64,000 bases of DNA from Chlorops oryzae (taxonomy: Eukaryota > Arthropoda > Insecta > Diptera > Chloropidae): NCBI GenBank assembly GCA_020466095.1, contig CM035806.1, forward strand, positions 7,753,751 to 7,817,750. The letters are read 5' to 3'. Below, piece by piece: positions 51,031-63,417 of this stretch. A program made the translations under genes and the position numbers. Every line of letters begins with the position of its first letter. Position 1 is the first letter of the stretch. The notes beneath the pieces were generated by a model, which was not told the origin of the DNA, did not search any database, and saw only the letters and a program-made list of their open reading frames with translations.

Positions 51031-53327
51031 GCTCTTTACTGACAGCTAAAACAGCAAAGTAGAATACCAATAATAATAATAATAATAATAACAAGAGGAT
51101 TTTTCGCACATCGTATCACGAAGCAGAAAACGCTTTTAAATACTACGCTTTTCCGCAACGCTGCGTTTGTTGCGTTTTCCGTACAAGAAAAACGAAGATG
51201 CTCATATGTCCGCATCATGGTTTCTTGCGGAATTTCAAACACTTAGTTTTATTTAATTACAAAATATATTTCTTTTTTTGAATGGCGGAACTCAAGCGAA
51301 TTAAAAAAAAATAAATACTCAATTGCGAACTAAAATAATCTATTCATATCTAAAAAAACATTCAGCTTTTTGTGCGGCGATCTTAAGCGGTTAAGTTAGC
51401 GGCTGCTGCTATAATAAAGTTGGAACGTACTGCAACGCAACGCAACAACGGCAAAAGTCGAACCGCGCGTCTATCGCAAAATCCACCAGGCGCTCAGAAA
51501 TATCAGAACGTACACTTGCTGCCATTGGGAGCCAAAACAAACCCATCAGCAGCGGCAGCAGAAACACCATTCGTAGTAAAATAAGAAGAAGCACAGCAGT
51601 TGAGCGACAAAAGTACGCACTAACGATACAGAGAGAGAGAGAGAGAGAGCGAGCGAAGGCGAGTAAAGCTCAAAAGGGAAATTTCTCACTCATAATAAAA
51701 TCTGTTATTGCTTGAGTTGAATTGAAGGAAATTTACTCAAAACAAAGTGCGAGAGTGTAACCATAAAGTAATTGACCGAGTGAGTGAGTGACAGAGAGGG
51801 AGAGAGTGGCGCATGTGTTTTTACTTTGGAAGGTTGGATTTGTTTTTTTTTTTTGTTGTTCTCCCTACTATGAATTTTCATTCTTTCATCTTGCATAGTT
51901 GTAGTTGTAGTTTATTCGATTAGTTTTTTGTTTTTTTGCTTCTTTTCATTTTTCGTTTTGTTTTGTTTTTTCCATTCAGTTTTGTTGTTAGGTACAGGTT
52001 CAATTGTGTTGTTGGCTTTTTGGCGGCTACCGTTCCGTTTGATAGTTCCAAGAGTTCGAAACATTTTTACGAGCCACAGTGACGCGTCGCAACTAGAACG
52101 TGTTCGTTCGGCGTGTGGTCGACGCGTTCAATTGTCAAGCTCCAGCTACTGAACAGAAAAATTTTATATGAAATAAAACAAAATATTCCTACAAAAAAAA
52201 AAAAAATAATAATAAAAAAAAAAACAAAAATAAATAAATATTTTTTAAATCATTTACAAAATCAACTCAAAACCACAGAAAAAAAAAAAAAAAAAAATTA
52301 AGAACGCTCGAATATTTTATTTCAATGAATGTGCACTGACGATTTTCCCCTTCCCCGTTGAAGCGAGGCGGCGGCCACTCAACACAATAGTAGTCAGTGT
52401 GAATCAGCGAGAAATTCAGGGAAAAATATTCAAGAAAAATCAGGAAGAAAACAAAAAAATTGATTCGTTTTATAGTTACACCCATCCCACCTATCATCAC
52501 CACCAAAAAAAAAACGACGACCATCGCAACAACCACCACCCACCACCGCCACCAGCAGCACCCGCACACGCACCCGAACCCCTTTCTTCTTCTTCTCCAT
52601 CGCATCGGAACGCAACGCAGCGCAGCGCACGCATGATGAACGGAACGGAAGGAAAACAGTTACGCTGAACTGAATGTCGAACGTCGTCGCAGGCGCTGGC
52701 ACATCAACAACGTGGAGAAAGAGTGTGAGAAAGTAAGCAGAACGTGCTTTCCATTATTGTGTTATTATTTCTTTGTTGTTCTTGTTGTTTCTGGTGTCCT
52801 ATCGTTATTGTTGTTATTGCGTTTATTTGCTATGTATTATTATTTCTATGAACTGCACTCTCAGGTTGTGCACAAGGCTGACTGCTTCTTGCTGCCTTTC
52901 CTTTCCCATATTATTTTCCTCCATACCAGTTTGTTCCTATGTATGTACATACATATGTATGTAGGTATTTTTATAAAGAATTCCTTCAATAAATTCATCT
53001 AGGTATGTAGAGCTTACCTGAGCTTTGTGCTTAGTTAAGCAAAGCTAATGCTAACGCTAATGATGTGCGTCGAAGTAATTCAAGTAATTAACGCTTCATC
53101 GATCGATGTTCCGTCATGACTTGCCAACAACCAAACGACCCCGCCCCCCACCCCCGTCCGTCCGTACACCATTCTGCCGTTAAGGCTACACTTTGAACGT
53201 TAAATAATAATTGCGGGTCACGAACGCGCTCGACATACATACATACATATAACATTACTTCATACTTTATATGTATGAAAAATAGAAATAAACAAATGGA
53301 AAGTCCAAGAAAAAATTAGCACTGAAA
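51031..53327. other. no called gene; promoter-like patch at about 51.9-52.75 kb
   Basis: More balanced sequence at 52020-52160 and 52330-52730 contains GACGCGTCGC, CAATTGTCAAGC and, on the minus strand, GACATTCAGTTCAGCG (initiator-like TCAGTT). GAGAAA|GTAAGC at 52729-52738 could be a plus-strand splice donor. This would suit 5' exons of mam or of the phosphatase, but only transcripts could tell. Confidence 0.25.
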
Positions 53328-53585
53328 ATATCGCACACCCTCTTCTAAGGTGACACAACTCAAAAATCGTCAATTTTCAGTTAACATATGGAGCTTGATC
53401 ATAGTTCACCGCTCTACCTGCACGAAAAAATCTATTCCGTTTTTGTTATCTATAAAAAGCCGAAAAACCCGCGTCAATGCCTTTCTTCTTTTTTTTGATT
53501 GACATCGAGACGCATTTTGTTTTTGGCGTTTTATGAAAAATGAGAAATTTTGAGTTGTGTCTCTTTAGAAGAGGGTCTACGATAT
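53328..53585. repeat. 38-bp inverted repeat around 180 bases
   Basis: ATATCG.A.ACCCTCTTCTAA then GACACAACTCAAAA (53328-53366) pairs with 53548-53585. It is a possible MITE or hairpin; target duplication not clear. Confidence 0.7.
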
Positions 53586-54125
53586 GACCTTATTCATGTT
53601 AATCACAATAATAATTACAATTACAATCACAATCGGAATCACATGGCATGCAGAGAAGAAGAAAGCCAGTTAACGCATATACATAGGTACATACATATGT
53701 ACTTATGTATGTATGTAGTAATAAGTGGAAAATAAATGCAATCTCATTCGATTTGAAGGACATTGCCGGGCGGAACAACCAACCGACCGACCAAGGAGTG
53801 GTTATAATGATAGAATAAAAGTACATACATTCATACATACATACATACGTATGCACATTTATAGAATAATATTCATTGAAATTATAACGATGGAAGCAAG
53901 CGCGCATAAATGTTTAAAGAGATGGAGTGTGCCTCCGGAGTGCAATTTATTTAAATTAAATTTTTCATTGTCAAAGAGAACATCAAATAACCGAGCGCAT
54001 TTGCCACGAGCAACTTTCAACAATAAACACACACTATTGGGCCGACTTTGAGGTGGGGAGACCACGCTACGGTCGGTCATTGTTGAGACATGATTGAAGA
54101 AAAATTCTTTAAAACGAATTAACAG
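53586..54125. other. no recognisable feature
   Basis: ACAT/ATGT runs (53680-53716, 53822-53850) and AT-rich sequence. Confidence 0.5.
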
Positions 54126-54127
54126 TA

Positions 54128-54720
54128 GCGAAACGGATAGATAAAGACTGGCAGACAGACAGCCAGGCTGGCAGACAGACAGATAGACTAGCAGACAGAC
54201 GAACAGATTGACTGGCAGACAGACAGATAAGCTGGCAGACAGACAGATAGACTGGCAGACAGACAGATAGACTGGCAGACAGACAGATAGACTGGCAGAC
54301 AGATAGACTGGCAGACAGACAGATAAGCTGGCAGACAAACTGGCAGACAGACAGATAAGCTGGCTGGCAGACAGACAGATAGACTGGCAGACAGACTAGC
54401 AGACAGACTGGCAGACAGACGGACAGATAGACATACTGGCAGACAGACATACTGGCAGACAGACATACTGGCAGACAGACATACTGGCAGACAGACATAC
54501 TGGCAGACAGAATAGACTGGCAGACAGACAGATGGCAGACAGACAGACTGGCAGACATACAGACAGAAGACTGGCAGCAGACAGACTGGCTAGACTAGAC
54601 ATACTGGAAACAGATAGACATACTGGCAGACAGACATACTGGCAGACATACTGGCAGACAGACATACTGGCAGACAGACAGACTAGCAGACAGATAGACT
54701 GGCAGACAGACAGATTGAGA
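54128..54720. repeat. 20-bp minisatellite (CTGGCAGACAGACAGATAGA)
   Basis: Units of 16-24 bp built from CTGGCAGACAGACAGATAGA and CTGGCAGACAGACATA over about 590 bp, with irregular spacing and frame changes. Confidence 0.95.
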
Positions 54721-56380
54721 GATATAAAGAGAAATATTTCAAACAATTTTATTTTGATGTATTTTTAAAATTTTAATTAAATTATCTTGTATATTAAATT
54801 ATATTAAATTATTTAATTTAAAAATTAGGAAATTTACTTCTTTAGGATGCTATCCATCTTCTGTTTATTATTTCAAGATGTGCCAATATTGAGCCAAGAC
54901 AGATGCTGATACTTGACAAATATCTATGAATACCAAGCATGGACTTATTTTTTTCAAAATAGATGCTAAAGACAGATGAGAGATATAAAAATTATGAATA
55001 TATATTAAACAAAAACAATAGCAAAATATTACTTTAGTTATGATGGTATTTATTAGAAATTTAATTAGAAATATAATCTTGATAAATCATCTTTAAGCAT
55101 TATATAAAAAATTATTTAATAAATAATAATTAAATCTAATGCAAATTTACATTTGCTTTATCGTTTTAAAAAGATTGCTATCCATTAAAGCAATTTTTTT
55201 ATATATTTAAGAATGTCCATTTTGATGACGCAAACATCTATTATTGCGTCAATGCTGCATACTTACTAAACAAATTTGTCTTAAATATACCAATTGCCTA
55301 GCAGATAGGGAAAATTTCAATATTTGTTTCTCAATAATAAATTGCTAAAGTAATTTTCCATGAAGATCATACATACATACATACATACATTCATGATGTA
55401 TTAAAAACAAAAACAAAGCAACAAAAATGTCTTTATGAAGGCATATTACGCTATTGAGCACAACTTTGAGCAATAAGAAAGGCCTTCAATTTGATGAAAA
55501 TCATCTTTTTGTCGTATTGATTCAAAAAAAAATAATAATAATTGAAAAAAAAAATGGCGTCAAATCGACATAATATGTACATTTGTTATTCAAAATTTAT
55601 TCAAAAAAAGACATTCCTCCATCATTCATAAGTATATATACATTTATACCTATTTACGTCCAATCACGATGGTTCAACCTATCTCACTCGCATAGTATGC
55701 CAGATGAACAAATAAAAAAAAGAAAAAAAAAAAGCAACAACAACTGTAGATCGCACAAGTGTGGTAACGCGTTCAAAACAAGATAAGTGAAACTCGTTGT
55801 AGGCTTTCCTTTCTCATCATCATTTCAATGCCAATGTTTATGCAGGTGCGGAAAGCGCCGCTGACACTTGTGGGCCATTCTCTCGCATGCAATACGAGAG
55901 CGCACCGCATCAACATATACACACACACATACTACATATGTACATACGTACGTACAATTCACAGATGTTCATGTACATTTGTAATTCCATGCATTTTAAG
56001 CTATTCAATTTATTACATACATACGTTCATTTAAATCCACACACACACACACATTTATTCTAATATAAAAGAGTGCTTTCCGACCGACCGACGAGCCCCC
56101 CCGCCACTCCTTCGGACGCAATGAGCACTTGCAAAATTGTTTTAATCCTTTTCGTCTTTTCTCCTTTTCTTTTCTCCTGTTTTATTTTTTATTTCTCTTG
56201 TTTTTTTTTTTATCTCTTTGTTCTTTGCGATGTCTATTTATAGTACGAAACTCTCATGCTAGTATATATATATATATATACATATGTGTGTGTGTTTGTG
56301 TGGGCCGACTATGGAGGACTTAATTCTTATAAAAGCCAAAATTTCATTACAAACCACACTTGAGCGCCGTCTCGCTCTCA
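54721..56380. other. no gene; AT-rich
   Basis: Very AT-rich to about 55560, with (ACAT)n at 55370-55390 and CA/TA runs at 55918-56056 and 56262-56300. The last 100 bases before 56484 may be 5' UTR of the phosphatase. Confidence 0.5.
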
Positions 56381-56483
56381 CCTCTCATCGCTGAATGTTG
56401 CCACTGTCACTGCCACAGCAACTGCTAATACTGGACACCAGAGAAGAGGGCATCGCTGAAGGAAGCTTCTTAAATGTGGCATC

Positions 56484-56504
56484 ATGGGGAATGGCATGAA
56501 CAAG
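56484..56504 (+). CDS. CG10089: DUSP15/22-type dual-specificity phosphatase, coding exon 1
   Basis: ATG GGG AAT GGC ATG AAC AAG encodes MGNGMNK, the characteristic start of DUSP22/DUSP15 proteins, where Gly2 is the myristoylation site. It is followed at once by a consensus donor, CAAG|GTAAGT at 56505. The exon is far too short to be found as an open frame and was recognised by motif. The next residues of the family (VLPGLYVGNYR) are found 6.9 kb downstream, which gives a long first intron. The preceding 100 bases, rich in CTCTC and GCCACTG, are probably 5' UTR. The symbol is that of the fly homologue as I recall it; the family assignment is firmer than the symbol. Confidence 0.75.
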
Positions 56505-57299
56505 GTAAGTAAGCCGTAAGTAGCTTACATATCCACATAGATATCCTATCCCACCATATGCACTTTGAATGAGTTGAATTGGTAATTTGATTTCGGCTAA
56601 ACGAGAACAATATCACAACAATGACGAGAACCAACACACACCACACACACACACACACAAACGAACATAAAAATATCCAAATGTAGGGGTAGCGAGAAGG
56701 AGAGCGAGCTCGAATGAGCGAAAGCGAATGGGAGGGAAGCAAAAGGCTCAACTACGAATTGCAGTTCATTTCAAGGCTTTGGCCTTTTGTTTCTTTTGTT
56801 TCCTTTGTTTTTCGGCTATTTAGGCTATTATGGTGACAGCTTAAAATTTTAAATGACTGTCATTTAACGAAATGACTATGTGTCGTCGAAAGTCGTCAAT
56901 AATGGCGCAATGCATAAATCAGTTTTAACCAAATATAAATCACATGAAATCCCGAATTTATTTGAGCTTTCAAGGACGGCTAGAGCCTGCTTTTCGGCAG
57001 TGGAGTGAATTATGTATGTAGGCTTCTTTTTTTTTATATTAGAGTGTCCTGTATTTAAGTGTTTTTTTTTTTTTTTTTTTTTTTTTTTTTGAAAGGGTTA
57101 GTGGAGGTGATCATCGTGAAAAAATATCTAACGAATGGTGGAAAGGGTTTTCTTAATGTAAGCCTGAAGAATAAATAAGGCGAAGAAAAAAAATTTTCAA
57201 GTTTCCAAAAATAAAAAAAAAAATTTTTTTTACGTCGAAACATTGTGTTTCAGAGAAAAGAAATTTATGCAGTTTAACAGCCAATTGTGAGGCCTTTTT

Positions 57300-57720
57300 A
57301 AGGGTAAAAACTTATCTACAGCTAATTTGCTGTTTCAAGGATTTTTTTTTCATCCAAGTGAAAATTTCGAAATTTTTTTTCACATTTTTTGACTCTGGAA
57401 GCCATTTTGGTATGAAAAAGGTCTAATTAATATATATTTTTCTAATTTTTTTCCAAATCTCCGGTAAATTTCCTTTAAAACCATACTGCATTTGTTATCC
57501 TTTATTTGTGATCTTATCCAGGCAAAATAGAAATTCAAAAAAAAAACTTAAAATTTCTTCTAAAACTAATGCAAATTTATTTCTTCCCCATATAACTCCT
57601 CAGGGTTATATTTTTGAACCCCCTCTCAAACGATTTTTTGTTGTCCTTGATCCCGTCTACCAACTCTATAGAGAAAAACACTCTAATACCAGACACCCTG
57701 TATATTCATACCAATTTTTT
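57300..57720. mobile_element. transposon relic sharing sequence with 37089-37781
   Basis: GCCATTTTGGTATGAAAAAG (inverse of the 37-kb copy) is followed by ATATAACTCCTCAGGGTTAT and AGACACCCTGTATATTCA (same direction), so the parts are rearranged relative to each other. No intact ends. Confidence 0.5.
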
Positions 57721-58565
57721 TTTACAATAAAAATTTTATCCAAAATATTTCTTCTTTGAATTCATTCATTGAAATTTATACATACATACATATATGTGTA
57801 TGTATGTATTGTCTGTATGGATGTGTTTATAAAAGTAAAAAGCGACCTCCGAATTGTTGAAAATTCTTTCTTTTTCCAGGAATAGAACCACAACCACTCC
57901 GTGGGACAGTTGGCAAGGGGTTGGGGGATCCATTCATTGGATAGGGATATTGAAAGCACCTCTAGGTTTATTTATGTTAATGGCATTAACGCCCTTATGG
58001 CCTTAGGGGGCGCTGTATTTTTGTTTGCGTATTCCCTTTGCGTGATAAATTCTTCGAATGGGGAATATTTAATTATCAGTAAGGATAACTACGCTTTTTC
58101 GCGGAAAATTTTTGCGTCGACGTTTGTTTTTTTTTTTTTACTGATTAATATAATTAGCCTATGGTTCCTCGAACGTTTGCAGACTTGTTGGAAAATTTTC
58201 AAGGACAAATTTAATACAAAATTTCAATTATGTTCTTATTTGCCAATAAACTTACCTTAAAGTTTTCATATTGTTTCGAATGTAACTGGGAATCAAGCCT
58301 GGAAGGAAAAGAGAAAAAGTTTTCTATTAATTCAATCCGTCATCAAACCGAATTCCGTTATTTTGAAAATTAGCTTTTATTCTCTACGAATACTGGAGCG
58401 TAATAATTGATCAATAGCTTGAGTAATGGGACATTGAATAAGTTAGGGTAAAAGATCTGCTGTGAAGGTCAGATGATTTCTTTTTTTATAGAAAACATCC
58501 TCTCCCGTAATGGAACTGTAATTGTGCCGCTCTGCTCTTTTCCCCTTCTTATCCTTTCTTCAGTA

Positions 58566-58566
<1 letters not shown>

Positions 58567-58628
<62 letters not shown>

Positions 58629-58938
58629 ACTCCTTTCTCCATCTCTATCTCTGTCTCTCATTTCTGACGGTCTTTCTTTAAGTTTCTCTCCGTCTCTCTT
58701 TTTCTCTCTGCATCCAGGCGTTGTCTCCATCTTTCTTTCTCTCTCTATATCTAACTTCTCTATTTCCATCTTTCTCTCCATCTCTTTCTTCATGGCTCTT
58801 TCCATCTCTCTCCTTGATGCTTTCTTCATATTTTTTCATCTTTCAAAATCTCTCTTCATTTCCCTCATCGTCTCTCTTTCTTTCCTTTCCTCATATTTAT
58901 CTCTCTGTCTCTCTCCATCAATTTCTTTATATCTCGTT

Positions 58939-58984
<46 letters not shown>

Positions 58985-59250
58985 ATATCTCTTAATCTTT
59001 CTTCATCTGTCTTCATCTCTTTTCTCTCTCTTCACCTATCTCTTTATCACAACATCTCTTTCTTCATATATATCTCTCTCTCTATCTCTCTTCATTTCTT
59101 CAAATAGGTCTTACTCTATCCCTCTTTCTATCTCTCTCTCTTTATATCTCTCCATCTCCCTCTCTATCTATCTCTTTATTCCTCTCTCTATATGTTCTGC
59201 TCCCTTTGTGCCTCTTTCTTTCTCCGCGTCTCTCTCGATCTCACCATCTC
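58567..59250. repeat. CT array with TTCATCTCT variants
   Basis: Pure (CT)n at 58567-58624 and 58939-58982, between them degenerate CTCTCTTTCTTCAT. Frames are artefacts. Confidence 0.9.
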
Positions 59251-60040
59251 TCTTGCAGTGCTATAGAAATGCTACAAAAGTATTTCTTCTAATCCTATTG
59301 TTGTAGCTACTAGCTTCTATACCTCTGTACTGCGATTTTAATTTACATACTGCCTTTTCCTCCTTCTTCCTACCTATCAAAGATCGATTTTCTTACACTT
59401 CCAGGGTTCAAGTCAATTCATTTTTTTGCCGTTGCCGTTGGATTCTGATTATTATTTATAAATATTCCTATTATCTTTAGAAGGCAAATCTTTTTCGCTT
59501 TTACTCCCGTTCTTTCAATCACTCACTTTTGCAATTTCTCTCCGTTCAACTGCACAATGAAATCCTTCAACTATTGCACTTCCATCTCGATTGATAGGTC
59601 AAGTAAAAAAAAAAAGAAAAAAACAACCTTTTCAAATTGGGTTAACCAATTCGATCAGGAATTATTTATGTCCCAAGAAATAAATTTTATATGCTCGAAA
59701 TCTCAGCCAAAAATCAATAAAACAAACGAAAAACAAATCTTTATAGGAACTAGAAAATGACTATTTTTTTTGCAACATATGTACATATGTATGTTTGTGG
59801 ATGTATGCGCTAACGTTAAAGCCAATAAGTCGAGAGAGCAGCCCCGGTTCATTATCAGGAAACTGATATATGTATGTATGTAGGTAGGTACCCACTAGCG
59901 CTAGAAAATAAAATCCGTCTTTATATTCAATTAACCCTCTCGCTTCCGCGCCATTTTCACTTCACTTCTCGCATTACCCTTTTTGTTTCAACCTGTCGAG
60001 TTGGGTCGCAAGCAGCCGCTGCCGTTGTCCCGCCCACTAC

Positions 60041-61428
60041 ACTGAGCGAATTTTATCATGATTTATTTTTTAAAAAGGGCACGCATTTTTATTCACAGTC
60101 CTTTTGATTTTCGAGCAGAACGAAAATTTCAAAAGAAAAATGGTTGAGTCAACAACATTTTTGGTTGATTCGAAAGGAAATATGTTAAATTACATTTCTT
60201 TACGTTCGGTATAATTCTCATTTGGTTTATAAAATATAGGACATATAAAATATTTATTCATCTTTGAACTTTTTAAGCATTGCGAAAGCAGTCACGACAA
60301 CGGAGTGACAAAATCGGATTAAGGGGACCTTCTGGTCTAGAATTTTTTGAAAATTGATTTTTTTTTTTTTTATATATTTCGGAAGAATAGACTTTTAAGA
60401 ATATGCTGGCAAAGTTTCGTGAAGATATTGACAATATTTGTTTTGCTACAGCCGTTTTAGTAGGTAGAGACAGCAAGCAGCGCGCTTGATCAAAGCAACT
60501 TTGAACGCGTTTATCTCAAAACTACTTTTTTTGACCTGGTGTGAATGAAAAAAAAAAAAAAACCATCGAACCGATTTGTCTGGAATTTTTATATGTTATT
60601 CATAATATCAATGGCTATGGCCCGAACTAGAATCGAATTTTTATTTCAAGAACTTCATATTTTTTCATCAAAAAAATGGTCAAAAAAAGGGGAGTTTTTG
60701 ATGGTTCAAATAAAAAATTGCGCCATTTTGTCAATTTAAAAAAAAAATTTTTTTTATTCTAGTTCCTGCCATAGCCGCATTCATTCTGATTAATAACATA
60801 TTTTTGTTTTTTTTTTTCGATTACCAGAACTGCCAAAATCTTTCACACCACGGAGGTACTTTTTCAAAGAGGGTCCACTTCAACGCCATTTTTAAAATAC
60901 CAAAAAAAAAAAAAAAAAATTACAACAACATTTTTTATTTTTTGTCAATAAAGAATATAATAAGCCTGCATACTTAGAAAATCGTTTTTTATTTGGCTTA
61001 ATACCAAAAAAAAAATCATGAAAATACCCTAAATTTTCGTGCTCTAGACCAGAAGGTCCCCTTAAGTCCATCCGATGGCTATTTTTTGGGGTTATGTTCA
61101 GCAGAGGGTCAGTTGCTTTGAACGTTAATTTAATTTGTTTTGACATTTCTTCTTTTATTGGTATTTTAGATAATTATTTTTTTTTTATTTTAATAATATC
61201 TTGTCATTTCAATTATGTCCGTGGTTAGTTCAACAATTTAAATTTAAATCCAATTTTTGAAAATTATCATTTCAATTCGACCTGAAATATGGTTGATTCA
61301 AAAGGAAAATCTTTATTTTTTCCAACAAGAAAATTGTTAAAATTAAAAATATTCCTTGTTGAAGCCGTTTTGTATGTTTTTCCATTTTGATTTAACCAGT
61401 TTTCTGGTTGATTTTTTTCTCTGTGTAC
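60041..61428 (+). mobile_element. TA-CACTGAG element with nested piggyBac-like insert
   Basis: TACACTGAGCGAATTTTATC at the left and TTTTTTCTCTGTGTAC at the right. It aligns with 22051-23016 on both sides of the insert (60323-61061). No transposase. Confidence 0.8.
60323..61061. mobile_element. piggyBac-like MITE with TTAA duplication
   Basis: GGGGACCTTCTGGTCTAGA and TCTAGACCAGAAGGTCCCC are perfect inverted ends around 739 bp, with TTAA at 60319-60322 and 61062-61065. TTAA targets are diagnostic of the piggyBac superfamily. Internal inverted pieces ATGTTATTCATAATATC / CATTCTGATTAATAACAT are seen. It is non-coding. Confidence 0.9.
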
Positions 61429-62171
61429 CGCTGCCAGTGCATAATGCATTCAACGACTCTGCTCTTCAAGCAAGCCCTTTTTCCCCACACAGGCGCAATT
61501 AAATTTCACTATTGATACCTGCTGCTGTTGCTGCTTTGGTATGTGGGTGAAGGTGAAATGGTTTATCCGAAGGACGAAACCGTTCACACATATGTAAGTG
61601 AGCGGAAAGCAGAAAGTGCAAAGCAAGAATAAAAAAAAAAAAAAAAAAATAGAAAAAATCAAAATAAGTAAAGGGAAAAAAACTTTTCCCGCAATCAACT
61701 TTCCGCATAGTTCCGCATCAAAGTAATGAAGAAAAAAAAGATTGCAAAAAGGATTAGGACGACAGGGGAATGAAGAGCCGAAGGACAGAAGAGCGGGAGA
61801 GAGAGAGGTCTTTTGCATGCATTTTTGTAATAACGAAGCCAAACAAATCGCATATGCCGAGTTAAGAAGTCACTCTCAAATTTATGGAGCATATAAAGCT
61901 GTTGAACAGAAGAGCTCCTCAATCGATGGGCTTGATGGATGAATGGATGAATGAAAGAATTAGTTCGGCACATAAATGAAAAGGTCTGGGAGGTTGCACA
62001 GATTTTAAGTCGGGAGGTCGAAAAGGATTATTGAGACAAGCAGAAGTGGGAATATTTTTAATATCCATATTTTTTTTTTTTTTTTACCAATTACACCGCG
62101 AATCGGATCTGAATTGATCCTCTTCCCACTTCAGAAATAGGTATTTAAATATCTTGCTATACAATAATATA

Positions 62172-62235
62172 CAGTGTACTCTCTCCTTGCGGACACTCCT
62201 CTTAAGCGGACACTTCTTGGACATTTTATTAAAAT
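62172..62235. mobile_element. solo end of pogo family D
   Basis: TACAGTGTACTCTCTCCTTG then CTCTTAAGCGGACACTTC match the left part of 30157-30260. No right end follows. Confidence 0.6.
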
Positions 62236-62460
62236 TAAAAAAAAAAAAAAAAAACCGGTTCTACGTTAACCCTTTAACGGAAAAGGGACACATTTTTCCC
62301 CCCACATACACATTACATTAATGATTCATAGCAACGTTATACTTAGGTATGAATAATCTTAAAAGATTTTTTTGTATACAGTTCATTTACATTAGCATAA
62401 TTTTGCAATAACATAATTTTTATAACATAATTTCAATACCATAATTTTTATAATATATAT

Positions 62461-63245
62461 TTTACTAAGGTTCTAAGAATAGAGTTTATTATTTATTTTA
62501 TTTATTTATTATTTATTTTATTTACTTATTATTAATTACTTTTAACTTAACCCTTACAAGTAATTATTTATTATTATTTATTATTATATTACTTGTAACT
62601 TAACTCTTACAAGTAATTATTTATTATTTATTAGTTATATTTATATATTTATATTATTATTTATTTATATTTATTATTTATTATGTTATTAATTATATTT
62701 ATAATTATTATTTATTTATATATTTATAATGATTATTTATATATTTATAATGTTTATAATTTATTTATATATTTATAAGTATTATTTATTTATTATTTAT
62801 TTTATTTATTATTAATTTTATTTTTATTATTAATTTTATTTATTATTTATTATTTATTATTTATTATTATTTTATTATTATTTATTATTATTATTTATAT
62901 TTATTATTTATTATTTATTATTTATTATTTATTATTTATTATTTATTATATTATTATTTATTATTTATTATTTATTATTTATTATTTATTATTTATTCTA
63001 TTATTTATTATTTATATTATTTATTATTTATTATTTATTATTTATTATTAGTATTCATTATTTATTTATGATTACATTATTATTTATTATTTATTATTTA
63101 TTATTTATTATTTATTATTTATATTTTCTTATTATTTATTATTTATTTTATTATTTAATTTATTATTTATTATTTATTATTTATTATTGTATTATTTATT
63201 GATTTATTATTTATTATTTATTATTTATTATTTAATATTTATTAT
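62461..63245. repeat. irregular TTATTATTTA array
   Basis: About 780 bp of ATTT/TTA units with constant small irregularities. AAGGGTTAA motifs flank it (63279, 63372). It directly precedes the indel-ridden exon 2. Confidence 0.9.
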
Positions 63246-63417
63246 GTCCATTTCTGTAGCGCGAATTTATCATATTTAAGGGTTAACTGCATTGAGTATT
63301 CATTAATTTTACGTTCAGGATCTGCCGGGACATTTTGCACTAGCGCGAAAATTGATCCATTACGCTTTAAAGGGTTAACCACGATATTCAAATAAGCATT
63401 TTGCTATAATGTCACGC

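Larger units (their letters stand above)
56505..63417 (+). other. CG10089: intron 1 of the DUSP15/22-type gene
   Basis: This is the interval between the MGNGMNK donor and exon 2. It holds a transposon relic (57300-57720), a CT array (58567-59250), a TA-CACYGAG element with a nested piggyBac-like insert (60041-61428), a solo transposon end (62172) and a TTATTA array (62461-63245). The blocks 57730-58560, 59260-60030 and 61430-62160 show nothing I can name; open frames there lack codon bias or motifs. Confidence 0.6.

Noticed and set aside
54128..54720. CRISPR-like array
   Set aside because: The 20-bp unit repeats without unique spacers, in an animal genome; it is a minisatellite.
57901..58260. 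119-codon plus-strand frame with hydrophobic segments
   Set aside because: Poly-T-encoded hydrophobicity in an intron; no family resemblance. The nearby GGTTCTATTCC (minus) B-box-like motif has no convincing A box.
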